Shown here piece by piece: positions 9,671-22,531 of a DNA stretch of 64,000 bases (positions are counted from its first letter, which is position 1; the number at the start of each line of letters is the position of its first letter). Both the position numbers and the translations under genes were made by a program. This stretch comes from Mortierella sp. BCC40632 (lineage: Eukaryota; Mortierellomycota; Mortierellomycetes; Mortierellales; Mortierellaceae). The notes under the pieces are model-generated. The model saw only the letters and a list, made by a program, of their open reading frames with translations. It was not told the DNA's origin and made no database searches. Location: the NCBI GenBank assembly GCA_011634665.1, contig WAEK01000001.1, positions 883,501-947,500 on the forward strand. Reading direction: 5' to 3'.

Positions 9671-12600
9671 ATGCAGGCAACCCAAGAACTCATTAGTGTA
9701 GGCTGTAATCGGCTTACCCAGGCCCTGGCCTGGGGTGCCGATGGTCTTGCGGCATTCGGAGCTTACCATGCTGTCGCTCTTTACTACCCCATGGTAAATG
9801 CCTCCCCTAACTTCCCAGCAAAGCACTGACCTCACAGCTCAAAAAAAAAAAAAAAAAAAAAAAAGTTCGTGTCTGTTCTTATTGAGGCGAGAGCTAGAAG
9901 GAATACATAAACCGCTTCTCTCGATATTAGCTATTCTTCTTTCTCCACCTCCACCTCCCTCCTAATGACTGTATCTCTCTTAACCTTTCTTGATCTTTTT
10001 CTCTTTCCTTCAAGGACCCAGCCAGACAAGGTGTTCGGGCAACATTGCAAGGACATACCAACCGAGTCAATTGTGTAGCCTTTATCAACCGAGGCCATGA
10101 ACTCGACCAAAAAAATGTTGCTCTTGTCTCTGGATCTGCAGACAAGACAGTGCGTGTCTGGAAGAAACATGTTCCCGCGACAGGAGCTTCCTCCGAGGAT
10201 GAACAGACCCCTTCCTGGGTTTGCTCCGCAGTTCTGACAGCTCATTCAGGATCAGTGACCACGATTGGAGTTGTCCGTGCACGGTCGATCGATGGAGATA
10301 AGGACCTCTTTGCAACCGGCTCTGGTGATGGAACTATCCGGATCTGGGAGCGAAAGGAAATTGATTCTTAAAGGTATTTTTTTTTTTTTTTTTTTTTGGT
10401 AGTGATTTCGACATCACAAATGGAGAAAAGTATAAATAAGAGACTCGTTGCGGATACTGATTGCACATATTCAACTTTTATCTCTGGAAAAATGTTTGAT
10501 TCCTTTCTTTATTTAAAAAAAAAAAAAATAGACGAGGTAACATGTATTCAGGAGATCCAAGTCGGCAAAAAATACGCTCAAGCTATCGCCATCTCATACT
10601 TTCCCGGCACATCCTCTCCTATCATGGCTGTCGGAAGCACCGACAATCGAGTCAGTATCTATGTGATGAACTCGGGTCAGTTTGTCAAGGCTCTCTCTCT
10701 CCAAGGTCACGACAATTGGGTTCGCTCACTTGATTTTGCAACGTATACCAAGGAGAGTGAGTCAGCCGATCAGGATTCCAATGTTGGTTCATCCATCAAG
10801 TCAGATATGCATACCCTCCACGAGGGCGACCTTCTTCTTGCTTCTGGATCCCAGGACAAGTACATTCGTATCTGGAGGATATCTCCAGTCGCTTCCTCAG
10901 AGACCTCGGAGAAGACGGTCGCATCTAATTCCGAAGGCGGCCTGACTCAGGATATGCTTCAAAGCTTGGAAGAAATGTGAGTCCATCCTAACTCTAATTC
11001 AAGGGAAAAGAGAAGGAAGGAGATTGCCCTACGAAGAGGACTAATTTTTTATTTGCGGGGACTCTTTGTCGATAGGTCAAGATCAGGCACTCAGCTCAGC
11101 ACCAAGGCTCATATTGTGGACGTGGCAGTGGATTCAGCAGAGTCAAAGCGATTCTCGGTCATGTTTGAGGCCCTGTTGTTGGGTCACGACGATTGGGTAT
11201 ACACTGTCAACTGGCAGCCAGCAAAGATGGTGAACGGAAAGTATCATCAGCCCATGGCACTGCTCTCTTCCTCAACAGACAAAAGTATGATGATCTGGAA
11301 ACCAGACACGGCAACAGGCGTCTGGGTGAACAATACGCAGGTTGGTGAGATTGGTGGAAATACCATTGGCTTTTATGGAGGACTTTATGGACCTGACGGA
11401 CGCTGGATCTTGGCATATGGGTACAACGGAGCATTCCATATCTGGAAGAACGAGGGCAATGAGACCACAGGTACGGCTGGCTTTCATTTTCATTTTCTCT
11501 TCCTACCACCCCGATGCCTAGCAATTAGCCCAGTAGGATCTTTCATATCAATCTTGGACTAAGCAAAGAAGCTTTGCATTTTTTTTTTCGTATCATGTTA
11601 GATCGGTGGACACCCCAAGTCCCTGCTAGCGGACATTATTCTTCCGTCCAGGACCTAACCTGGGACCCCTCACAGTCTTATCTAGTCTCTGTCAGCTTGG
11701 ACCAGACTGCTCGACTCTTTGCTCCCTGGAAGCACAACGAAATAGGCACAAACAAGCCTGTCTCGACTTGGCATGAGATTGCTCGTCCTCAGATTCATGG
11801 TTATGATGCCCAATGCATTGCCTTTTCGGACAAGTGGACGTTTGTAAGCGGCTCGGATGAAAAGGTTCTCCGAGTTTTTGATGCACCTCAAACGTTCGTC
11901 CGCTCGCTTGCTAGATTGACAGGTGACGAGTCAGTTTTGGCCGATGAGGTAATTAAGAAAAGAAGAAAAGAAATAGAGGAGAGAAAGAGAGAGAGAGAGA
12001 GAGAGATAGCCCTTGACTATTGACCCTTTGATGGTGCAGGATGAATCATCAAAGCTAACATCGAGTCATGGTAACCATATTTGTAGGGCTCAAGACCTGT
12101 GGGAGCAAATTTGCCAGCACTCGGTCTTTCCAACAAGGCTGTCTATGAGGGCGATATTTCATCCATGGTCGAGGCTCAAGAGTCGGAAGAGTACCTCAGT
12201 CAACAATCCTTTGTCAGCACAGGTGCCACTCCCACATCATTGGTTGAGACCATGACTCAACCTCCATTTGAGGAACATTTGCTTCAGCATACTTTGTGGC
12301 CAGAAGTCGAAAAGTTGTTTGGACATGGATACGAATTGATGTGTGTTGACGCTTCGCATGATGGCATCTGGGTTGCTTCTGCTTGTAAGGCTCACACACC
12401 GGATCAGGCTGTCGTACGATTGTACAATACCAAGACTTGGAAGCAATCACCTACTCCCTTGGTGTCTCATACGCTTACAGTAACCAAGGTCTTGTTCTCG
12501 CACAACGACAAGTACCTGTTGAGTATTTCTCGTGATCGTCTTTGGAGTTTGTTTGAGAGAGTTGAGGATCCCCAAGGTAAAAGAAACAGATGTGAAAGAA

Positions 12601-13275
12601 TGAAAAGAGGCAATGATAGAAATTGTGATAGAGAGGTCTAACCACTAAACCGGAAAAAACCCGCTTGTTCGTCTGATAGCTGCAGATCCTTATAGATTAG
12701 TGATGAGCAACAAGGCGCACGCTCGTATCCTTTGGGACTGCTCGTGGAGTTTTGATGATTCAATGTTTGCGACAGGTTCTCGTGACAAGACGATCAAGCT
12801 CTGGAGCAAGTCATCCTCAGCAAAGGAAGGAGCCGCACCATGGACATCAATTGCGACCATCAAACTACCAGAGGCCGTGACCGCCGTTGAATTTGCACCA
12901 CAGATTCCATCTTCCCCTGATCGCCATGTTCTTGCGGCTGGATTGGAGGATGGACGCATCTTTTTGTTTAGTTGTTTGGCAGCTTCTCCCGAAACGTGGA
13001 CCTCTCTTGGCGAAATTCCTCGACAGTAAGTGGATTTCACTCCCCTTTTTTTCGTACTAATTTTGTTTCGACTTTTTCTTCCTGACCCTTTTACTTATTC
13101 TTCCCCCCCTCTCTTTCTTCTCAATAGTATGACACACGTTGGAACGGTCAATGCCATGTCATGGAGGATTGCCAAACAAGACGTCGAGTCCACAGGAAGC
13201 GGTCATGGGCGACTTCAGTTGGCAAGTGGAGGTGTAGATCACTCGGTTCGACTTTTCAACATTTCTCTTTCTTAA
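9671..13275 (+). CDS. ELP2: Elongator complex subunit 2 (WD40 repeats), with an apparent frameshift
   Basis: Elp2 is a double WD40-propeller scaffold of Elongator, which modifies wobble uridines in tRNA. Exons that join in phase are 9671-9793, about 10015-10373, 10532-10976, 11076-11470, 11602-11948, 12087-12576, 12686-13025 and 13128-13275. Family blocks include ISVGCNRLTQALAWGADGL at the N terminus, LQGHTNRVNCVAF, VPASGHYSSVQDLTWDP, GANLPALGLSNKAVYEGD and the C-terminal LASGGVDHSVRLFNISLS. WD-type endings (VRVWKK, IRIWER, IRIWRI, IKLWSK) recur. The exon ending at 10373 reaches TAA at 10369-10371 just before its only donor, and its phase does not match the next exon. One surplus base in the GAAAGGAAA region (about 10351-10360) would explain both faults. 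All other junctions agree, giving about 881 residues. Confidence 0.85.
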
Positions 13276-14080
13276 AGAGAAGCTCTTAGACATTTTTTCA
13301 AAGTACTGTAACAAAAAAGAAAAGAAAGAAAAGAAATGAAGAAAAAAAATGCGTGACAGATTTGCTCCGCTCCAAAAAAAAAAAAAAAAAAAAATCTTTG
13401 CCTATCAAGTTTAGCAAAATCAACTTGGATCTCATTTCTTTGAGAATAAGGGGTGAGGAAGGGATGAAGAATGGAAGATCGAGGATAATCATCAATAATT
13501 CTAAGAAATCCTGGATTGTGAGCTGAAGAGTGTACATTTTCACACTCAGACACATACACTCTCACTCAACTTGTAAAGGAGACCTGGGTGGTTACATATT
13601 CTTTAGGAAACCTCCTCTGTTGTCTATTGAATGGACTTTTGCTCTAAAGGACAGTCGCCCTTCAAGAAGAGAACAAGGCTAAAGCAATTGGACGATGGTT
13701 GGAAAAAAGAAAAGAAAAGAAAAGAAAAGAAAAAAAGTAGCTTTGTCTATTCACACTTCTTTTTATCCTTGTGAGAGGAAGAGGAGGGGGAAGGGAAAAG
13801 GATGGGAGGGATGGAGAGAGAGAGAGAGAGAGTCAGAAAGATTAAATAACGAGGGAAACAGGGCTGGGGATAAATTAGGGGGAAGGGGAAAAAAAAAAAA
13901 AGAAAAAAAATAGAAAAAAGAAAAGAAAAAAAGAGTACGAAAGCGTACGAGTCAATGTGCTAGTGGAATATTGTAATGTGAATGGATGAAATAAAAAAAA
14001 ATGGTACACGGCTCGATAAAAGCCTTGCTTTTTTTTTTTTTTTTTTTTTCTTTCTTTCTTTTTTTCTTCGTTCTCTCTTT
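13276..14080. other. convergent spacer between ELP2 and kinesin genes
   Basis: The spacer holds the 3' ends of two convergent genes. It contains A/G-rich simple sequence (13695-13735 AAAAG repeats, GA repeats near 13815-13832, A tracts near 13888-13935) and a T run at 14031-14049. No coding potential was recognised. Confidence 0.6.
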
Positions 14081-17000
14081 TCACGTCGGGATCTGGGAAA
14101 TGTCAAAAAATTGGTCAAGTCGATGCAGCCAGGAGCACAAATCGTCCCGGCTCGATGCTTGGAGCATATACGCGTTACTAGATGTATAGATTGCAAATAC
14201 GAATTTGCGCTATTCAAGGGATATTTTTGGAGAAAAAAAATAAGTCAAGAGTCCACACGCATAAAGTCCAAAAAAAAAAGGCGCAAAAACTCTAGACAAA
14301 TCAACTTACGTTCAACATGTCTTCCAGACTCCTCTGGTAGTCAACTCGGACATGGGTCAGATTGACGACCCCCAGTTCCTCCAGTTCTGAGGAATGCGAG
14401 TAGATGAACATATACGGCCGTCGAATCACAAACCATCGCTTGACCCATACATCGTCTCGGTTTTCGGGGTAGTACAGATATCCTTGCTTGGAAACGTTGT
14501 CGCTGTAAATGGTAGAGGAATATTGTCAACAGAGACCAGATCAGTTAGCAACTCCTTTTCTTGTCCTTTCTTTTCTTTTCTTTTCTTTACAATTGTAGAT
14601 GCACCTTCCATTTTTTTTTTTTTTTTTTTTTACCTCTTTGTCACCAATTTGACCTCAGCTTGGAGCTTTGGAGATGGCCGAGGTCGCTTCAGTGCCTCGG
14701 GATCTTCAGTTTCCGGCGAAGGAGGATCTTGTCGGAGTGGAATCTCCTTGAGTTTGATCGGTTGATACTGCCACAATCGAATTATCCTCTCCAGGAGCTC
14801 TTTCTTCTCCTGTTGCTCCGGAGCAGAATCGTCATTCTCTGCAGCAGGGTCTCCATCTGATGTTACCCCATTTGGCTCTACTTTTTTCGTGTCTGTCACG
14901 GAACCTTGTTCGGGATCCTCAAGACAAGGTGGACGAGACCGTACTTTTTCCAATTCCAAGGACTGGGTTGTTCTCGCCACCAACTCTTGTTTCAAAATCA
15001 TCCCCCTTGTTTCTCTAAACCCTTTTACAAGAGACACACCTCGAGGTCTCCAGACACCCTCCAAAAGCTCTTCTCCTCGGACATACTTGCTTGCCGTGTT
15101 CAACCTCCAGAGCTCCGAGGCCTTCTTGTCCACAATCGGTCGAAGCGTCAACTTGAATAAACCACTGACTTTGCTCAGGGTTCGAGTCGACTGAAAGAAT
15201 GAAGTCAATCGATAACCTCCACGGGATTCACGGTCCTGGATCTGAACTGCAATATCAGTTCGGAAACACAATGGCTCAACACATCGTTCTGCCTCCACAA
15301 ACCAAGTCAAGGTCATCAGGACTCGTGTTCCAGATGCAGTGACCTTGTTCAGGAAACTTGATTCGTGCAAAGTACTGTCCCATGACGCATGAACCGCCAG
15401 GGCGCATGTCCCATCCGCAGGGTATTCCACCTTTTGTCCTGGGACAATACTGAGGGTCACGTCCTCACGTGGAGATGACTCTATAATTCGACCTTTGCTG
15501 TCTAATAATCGCACCCGTCCGATTTGAATGTTTGAGACACGACTCCAAGGAAATTGTCGGCCAGAGGTATGAGAGAGTGTGAGGACAATTCTGCGCTGGA
15601 GTCCATATCGAAGTTGAAACGAACCCGAGTCAACAGTCGATTTGGATAGGACCTGAACAGGGACATATTCACTCTTGGGTCCCAGTTCACAGACCTGGAT
15701 ATGGGCCAAAACATCGTGATGCCCCTCCATCGTCAACTCCTCCTCTGAACGACGCTCCGAAAAGGATGAGGATACACTTGCAACACTTTGATGATGAGTC
15801 CTTTGAGGGTGGCCCAGAAGGCTTTTTCTAAAACCGTTGCTTAATCCCTTGGGACCATGTACTGAATGTCGTTGTTTAGGTGCTTCACCACTTAAATCCT
15901 GTTCCTGCTCCTGATCCATATCCCATTTCTCCCAGGAGACAAGGGTAACAGCAGTGGCCTCTCCAAAAATCTCAATGTTCAGCGATCGCGTTTTGAGTAC
16001 CTCAAGAACAGCAGGTGTCACAAGTACGTTCAATGTCTGTGAGAATCCAAAAAAGATTGGTTCGCTCTGAAATCCTGATACTGGTTCTGTGGCAAACACC
16101 TTGTCACCGGTGATAGAGAGTGGTGCAACTTTCTTGTTAGGTCCATTGTGACCTCCTGAGAGATTGGATAGGCGGAATTGAGCGTGGACCTGGGTATAAA
16201 GCTGTTCGTTCAGTCCCTCAAGCGTTATGACCGATATCTCAAACAAAAGTTGATCACCAGCTTTCACTTGGACGTGTTGGCTATCTTCATTAGGTGTAGA
16301 CACATCTGATGCCGATGTAGAGAGGGGGACGCCGTTGTGATTCAGAGGAGTGAGAGCTACACGAGCGCGTCCGAGGACAGAGCCGGTGGTCCGACACAGG
16401 ATAGGTGCTACGCTTTCCTGGAACTGTAGTGCGACAAGACTTTGCAGGGACACCGAAGCGCCTCCAATGAATGAGTATTGACGGTCTGGATTCTCGTAAA
16501 AAGGGTCTTCCATGTTAAAGTGCTTGCGGTACTGAGGTCGGTCTGCAACAACGTTGTACAAGTTTCGCATCCGATGGAGTCGGGCTTTGAGTTTCTCGAT
16601 GGACCAGGTATACACTGAACTGTGCTTATGGTCAATGACTTTGATCGCCACAAAGGGGCGCTTTTTGATGAAGAGATCCGTATCTTCATCTGTGCTAAAC
16701 TGGGATAGACCCGACGCACTCTCCCATGCTGATTGAGGGGTTCCAAACTGTCCAGACTCGACAATCGTAAACTGGTACACGACCTGCTTGGACAATTCTC
16801 GGCTAATGACGTTGGCTTCCTTAACAAGAACAGCGTGGGTGAGGATCGTTTCCGCCATGGACACATCCCGACTCTCCCGCCACTTGTCGAGAGATTTATG
16901 GATTAGCTTGAGTTCATGGTCGGAATAAGGGGGTAAATTCTTGTCCTTAGATTTAGCTTCGCCCGATCGATGGCTGGCCAAATTGGCGATTGACATTCGC

Positions 17001-19752
17001 TTCATCTTTTCCTCGTATTCTATCCGCTGCTCCTCCAGCTTTGCTTTGAGCACATCCCTTGCCTGAGCAAGCTCTTCTGCAATCTGGGCTTTTTCAGCCA
17101 ACTGTTCCTCTATTTGTGTTTTGACGATGACCAATTCCTCGGTCTTTGTAGACACTGCAGAGAGATCCTGAATCTTGGACTCGTACTCCTCTCGTTGCTT
17201 GTTGAGGTCTTCCTGAGCCAGCCTCAACTTTTCTTTCAGCGCCAGCGCCGATGATTCGAGAGGAGGGACAAGGTTCACGCGTTCTTCGTCCTCTGCCGAT
17301 GGATGTTCACTATGAAATCTTTCGATAAGCGAGAGTCTAGAAGATCGGGATTCGGTCTCGTCATCAAAATTAGACCCACCACGACTCGTCTCGGATCGGA
17401 CGCTCTTGCGCATGTAACGGATTTTGGTTATGTTGTCAAAAAGAACATCCAGATCCTGATCTTTGAGCTGATTGATACTGGTCTCAGAGAGCATGTGGGC
17501 ATGAATCACAGCTTCCCTTCTCGCATAGTTCCAATCTACAAACTCAGACATGACGGATGCTGAGGAGATGGGTGAATCTGGTCGATCCTCGGGTCGATCC
17601 TCCTCCATACTATTGGTCGAGGTTTTGTGCTGGCCAGTCTTTGTCGTGGGTGAGGATACCCTGCTAGAAGATGCCGTGTTTTGTTGCTGCTGTAAATCCC
17701 GCTCGCGACGCACTTCTTCGGGGTGGTTAAAACGAAAGACATGGTAATCTCCCAGAATGACACGATATCCAGATCGTAGCCTTTTGGGCTTACTAATTCG
17801 CAGACCATTGACCATTGTTACAGAGGATTTGCCGGGGTATAGGGTTACAACCATGTTGTTGTTTTCAAAGTAGCAATGCTCGTCATGAATATTGGCACCC
17901 GAGAGTCGAATGTCGGCTGGCAGTGTGGATTCCAATCGCCCGACCTGAGTTTTTCCAGCCTTTAATTGATACACCAAGCATTCTGACATGAGCGGATCCT
18001 CGTTTAGGTTGACTAAATGGGGGATCTTTTTTGGTGTATGAACTCCAATGTGGCCCTTCTCGACAGAGATTCCAAGCTCCTCCAATGTCTTTTCACGCTC
18101 AAGTTGAATATCCTGAGTTTTCCGAAGCTTTTCTTCCCAGGTTTCATTGAGTTCTGCCATAATCTTTTCGGACGCCTGGACTTCATCCTGAAGCTGTTCC
18201 CGTGTGAGTGCTCTCGAGTTGCCATGGAGATCAGTGATGGTGACTAGAGTATCCGGAGGTTTATGGTCGGGACCGGATAGTGTTGGGTCATATACGCCCA
18301 GCTTTGAGCGAAGATCCAAGAGTTCCTCCTTGAGTTCGCGGATCAATTTGGCATTTGGATCCTCGTTCACGACTGCCTTATTCTTGATACGTTTCGCCTG
18401 GTCCGCATATCGAAGGGTGCTCAATGTCTCGTCAAAATTCAAGTCTGCTGGTGAGAGAGCCGCGATTATTGTTGTTTTTGAGTTTCCTCCAAGACAATCC
18501 TTAAGAAGCCACGTAAGAACCTAAAAGCAGAAAAAAAAAAAAAAAAAAATTAATAATTTCTCAAAGAGGCCGTTTTTTTTTTGAAAAAAAAAAAAGAAAA
18601 ACTTCGTGGTTTTTTCGCGAGTTACGTACCGAGTCTCTGTAAGGTACAAAAGCCTCTGCTTTCTTGACTCCTTTCTTTGTAGTTGGTGCACTGGATGCAT
18701 CGGCAAGTGCTGAAATTACCTTTCCGAGTGTTGTCAGAGACTTGTTGATGTTGGCTCCCTCTTTTAGTCGTGCGCCTGTTGCTCCTGTTGAATTTGCTCG
18801 CTCACTTCCTGCCAGATCTACAAGACTATTAAAAAAACAAAGACACATGTTTTAGATTTCCACACCATCATTAAAAGAAGGGGGGGTCCAAGCCTATGGG
18901 ACGGTCATTTCCACAACAGAAGAAAAATGTAATGCTTACCAGACTCTTGAAACCTTTTCGGTTTCTAGTTTTGTCTCAATATCATATCGTTTTTGGGTCA
19001 ACAGGACTGTGAAAACTGCATGGGAACGACTTGAAGTTTCGTTCATGTTAGTTGCTGCTACCGTACGTGCCTGTGGTAGAGAGATCAAAGAAGAAAAAAA
19101 TACAGAGCGGCGGGTCAATTAATAACAGTCGCTCCATAAGTAGCGGATAAAACACTGTTGAAAGCACAGAAATTTGGTTCAGAGTTCACTTGCCTTGTTG
19201 CCTTCGTCCATGAGATTCTCGATGTCCTGGAATGAAGTGACGATAAGTTTTGATAAATCCTCGACGTAGGGTCCCAACGATGGGTGCTCGCGCACCTTTA
19301 GATGTCCCTTGTTCTTGGGATTCAACAGGTCCCGCACACGCTCGCAATAGATTTCCATATATGAAACTTCTACACTATAACTGAGTGTTGGATCCGTGTT
19401 TGCTTCTATTCGCCGGAAGAGTTCGTTGCACGAAAGGGGTATAATACCACGGTCTTCGCCATAGCCCATCTATTCGACATTCCAGATACGATACAAGATT
19501 GTGGCACAAGGCCATGATAAGTGTCTCTGATATTATGGAAGAGTGAAGGGCGGGATCTCCGACGTAGGGATGTAGACTCTTGTTGATGTGAGCTGGTCCA
19601 ATGGACGACCTACCATTGAGTATGACTTTCCGCTTCCTGTCTGACCATCTATGGGTATTGAGAGAGTAGGAAAGTCATAGTTAGAGCTAGAGGAGAGAGA
19701 GAGGAAGAAGATACTCGGCTCCACTCCTACAGGGCGACATATCAACAAGGTC

Positions 19753-19784
<32 letters not shown>

Positions 19785-20219
19785 GCCTGGTGACCAGAAG
19801 ACCTACATGCGACGATACAGGTGTTGTATCCGCTGAAGGCATGATTCAAAAGCTCGACTCCAAGATCGTCGTATAGGCGTTGCTGTCCTGCATAGTTGGG
19901 ATCGTTCTTGTCAAAGGACCAATACGAGTGATCAAACGAAAACGACTTTTGCTGAGGCTCGCCGCCGCCACTGCCGTTGCTCTCTGGCTTGGTGATGGTG
20001 GTCATGTTGCCGTTCATCTGAATGATGCATTCTGCCTTCCGTGCAATCTCTAGAGAATAGATGCACCCACTAGTTAGAATGAATGATATTTATCTCTGTG
20101 CTTGCATGCTTAGAGAGAGGAGGTCGTCTCGAAGCGGCATTAGTCTTTATCCATGTTTTACCTCGGCTATTGAGAGGTCTACAGCGGACCACAACCTTGA
20201 TGTTACCCCCCATACTCAT
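14081..20219 (-). CDS. UNC104: kinesin-3 motor, Unc104/KIF1 type (FHA and PH domains)
   Basis: This is a plus-end-directed microtubule motor. Fungal relatives (UncA, Kin3) move early endosomes and vesicles. The start at 20219 ([19 protein letters not shown]) has an in-frame TAA just upstream. The motor has the P-loop [12 protein letters not shown], switch [11 protein letters not shown] and switch [10 protein letters not shown]. Then follow the neck, an FHA domain ([19 protein letters not shown] to [18 protein letters not shown]), coiled coils, the KIF1B-like central region and a C-terminal PH domain. The PH domain ([29 protein letters not shown]) is encoded by exons 14310-14502 and 14081-14209. 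The long exon is 14634-18520 and the first exon is 20162-20219. Total length is about 1,720 residues, normal for full-length kinesin-3, with all domains intact. Confidence 0.93.
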
Positions 20220-20870
20220 GTTGGATTACTGATGGGGAGGAAAAGAAGGATGGAGGGGTATGTTGGAGCAATCCTAGCGTTGATGTCGTTGTCGCCACAA
20301 GGCGGATGTCTGTCGAAAGAGATCGCAAAAGGCACGAAAGTAAATGGGTCGTGCCCGAAGAGAACTACTGCCTGCGCCCTCCTTTCACAGTCTAGCAGCC
20401 TTTGGCTCCTTCGAAGAGTGAGAGTAAGGCGAGGATGCAGTGTTTGGGTGAAAAGGTGTAGGTGTCCTTGGAAATGAATCAGATCGAGCAGTGTCCCGGT
20501 CCTGTTGATGTTGTAAAAGAGCTGGGAGTCTACTATTTTGTGCCCTGGAATTGTACCTGGACCGGCTGACTGGAATGGTCGTGATTGATGGCGTGGCAAG
20601 TACCAACGGCTGGATGGGCAGGTCACCTGGCAGTCAGGGGTAGTGGTGGTGGGGGGGAGGGGGGAAAGACTGATGGTGGATACTTGAATAGGAGCAGCCA
20701 AGAGCAGGTGGGCGAGTCTCGGCTGGGTGTTTAGGACGGTGGCAATGTGAAGGAGGAGAAGCGAAAAAAGAGGGTGACTAGCACGACATTTAAGCTAATG
20801 GTGAAGGTTGTCTGGTTGATGCATGGATGGAGAGAGGGAGAGAGGGAGAAAGAGAGAGCTTGTGTGTGAG

Positions 20871-20906
20871 CGATGGATAGATGGATAGATGGATAGATGG
20901 ATGGAT
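20871..20906. repeat. GATGGATA-type tandem repeat
   Basis: About four copies of an 8-base GGATAGAT/GATGGATA unit lie in tandem in the spacer. It is a short minisatellite with no evident function. Confidence 0.75.
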
Positions 20907-21360
20907 TTCAGGACGGCAAAGAGAATGAGAGAGAGATGAGAGAGGGAGAGAGAGACAGAGAGAAAAAGACAGAGAGAGAAAAAGACAAAAATATCGTGAT
21001 GAGCACCAAGAAAGTAATATAAAAAAAAGTTCGCCATTGGCCTGTTCGCCAGTCATACCTACCCGGTTCCATTTCCACAGTGGCACCGGCCAATGACGGC
21101 AGCTGCAGAATGGGGCAGAATGCAATTGCAACAGCCCAATGCAGACCCCGATAGCATTGCCCCCTGTCCAATGCATCTTCATCGACCCCTGCCATGTCTT
21201 CGACTTCTTGGCCCACGCTCGGCCACGTGTCTCCAGGGAGAGAGAGGAATAGACATGTCTCCGTTCCTGAATCACACATCGATTGCATCTGACATGCGTG
21301 TGTGTATGCCTCCTCTCCTTTCCTCTCCTCTCATCACCCCTTTCCTTTCCTCGTTCCACA

Positions 21361-21365
<5 letters not shown>

Positions 21366-21402
<37 letters not shown>
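21366..21402. repeat. (CT)n microsatellite
   Basis: An uninterrupted CT dinucleotide run lies just beyond the 3' end of GPI11. Confidence 0.85.
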
Positions 21403-21404
<2 letters not shown>

Positions 21405-21457
21405 CACTGACTCGACAAACAAAGAACAAAAAATGACTTTATGTGCTTGTGCTGTTT

Positions 21458-22531
21458 CTACGTTGTCTTGACCTTCTTACCCTGCGCCTGGGAACTCTCA
21501 TCAAGACCAACCCCAAATTCTCTCCTTGCTGCACGATACTTCATGGTGATACCCGTCACTAGGCCCACGACTGTACCAACACAGTAAAAGACGAATGCAC
21601 CCAGGACACATGGTACGGGCCAGGCCTGCCATGGACGATCCCAATCCAACGGAATCACGATCGCTCCCAACCAAGCGCCAAAAACGGCGAACATGCCCTG
21701 ACAATACAGAGCCGCCTCTGTGAATGACTGCGGGCTATTGCAATTGAAAGATGTATATCGGGACTCTGTGAGCGAAAGGTTCATTTGTGGGATTGTCTGG
21801 ACAATATATAAAAGAAAAAAAAAAGTCTGAATGGATCCACAGAGTATTGTCTTTACCTATTGTGGAGGAAGATCCGGAGCCAGCTATCCAAATCTGTGCC
21901 AAGGATAAAAGCAGCTGGGTAAAAGGACAGAAGTGCGAGATAGCAAGCCAGCTGGCTGGTCTCCTTGGCTTGTCTAGAATATCGGGATAGGATGACAGAG
22001 ATACTAGTCAGTACACCAATCTCCTCGAGCTGACTTTTTTGTCCAAATTTGTATCCAGAAAGACTTTGACAGGGATGCCTACTCCAGTATAGCTGCTCCA
22101 AAGAGAATCTCAAAGACATGGTAGATCGCGACACTGAATGCTCCGATGGCGATCGAGATGTTGACAGTGCTGATGGCGGACCAGGCTGATGAGGATTTGC
22201 CGTCCCGTTTGGGACCTGATCCCACCTTCCGTGAAGCAGCTTTGTTGGTGACATGAATGTAGGACAGAACGAGACCAATCACAGTCTGGAGGATGAACAA
22301 AGAGACAATGGTCCAGGAGAGAGATGGCAACGTTTCTGTGGGATTACGAATGTGCTCCTCCCCCTCCTCCTCGATCAGCATCGGGATCCAGAGTAGGGTT
22401 GAGTAGGCGACGGTGAGGTTGACCATGGCCGTGATTGTCATCCGGAGAAGTGGGTATGCTGGAGCCTCAATGTGTGCGCCAGAGCTGGGTCCTGTTGCTG
22501 GACCATGTCCCTTTCGCGTCGTCCGCTGCAT
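21458..22531 (-). CDS. GPI11: GPI biosynthesis protein Pig-F (GPI11)
   Basis: Pig-F/Gpi11 is a multipass ER membrane protein that partners the ethanolamine-phosphate transferases in GPI-anchor assembly. Three exons join in phase. The first (22531 down to about 22086) encodes an N-terminal region with hydrophobic helices ([39 protein letters not shown]). The second encodes [19 protein letters not shown] and [15 protein letters not shown]. The third encodes the signature [18 protein letters not shown] followed by [16 protein letters not shown], the most conserved block of the family. A last helix ([18 protein letters not shown]) and a basic tail follow. The start at 22531 is the first Met in an open frame and is plausible but not proven. 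The gene's pyrimidine-rich upstream tract (22600-22690, minus strand) fits a promoter. Confidence 0.85.

Larger units (their letters stand above)
20220..21457. other. kinesin promoter side and GPI11 3' spacer
   Basis: No supported gene. The plus strand is purine-rich at about 20830-20990 (pyrimidine-rich in the kinesin orientation), with tandem GATGGATA units at 20871-20906 and a CT run at about 21366-21402. Long open frames here are products of the simple repeats. Confidence 0.6.

Noticed and set aside
20795..21422. Frames near the GATA and CT repeats
   Set aside because: Leu/Ser-rich or Glu/Arg-rich products of microsatellites; no motif and no splice partners.
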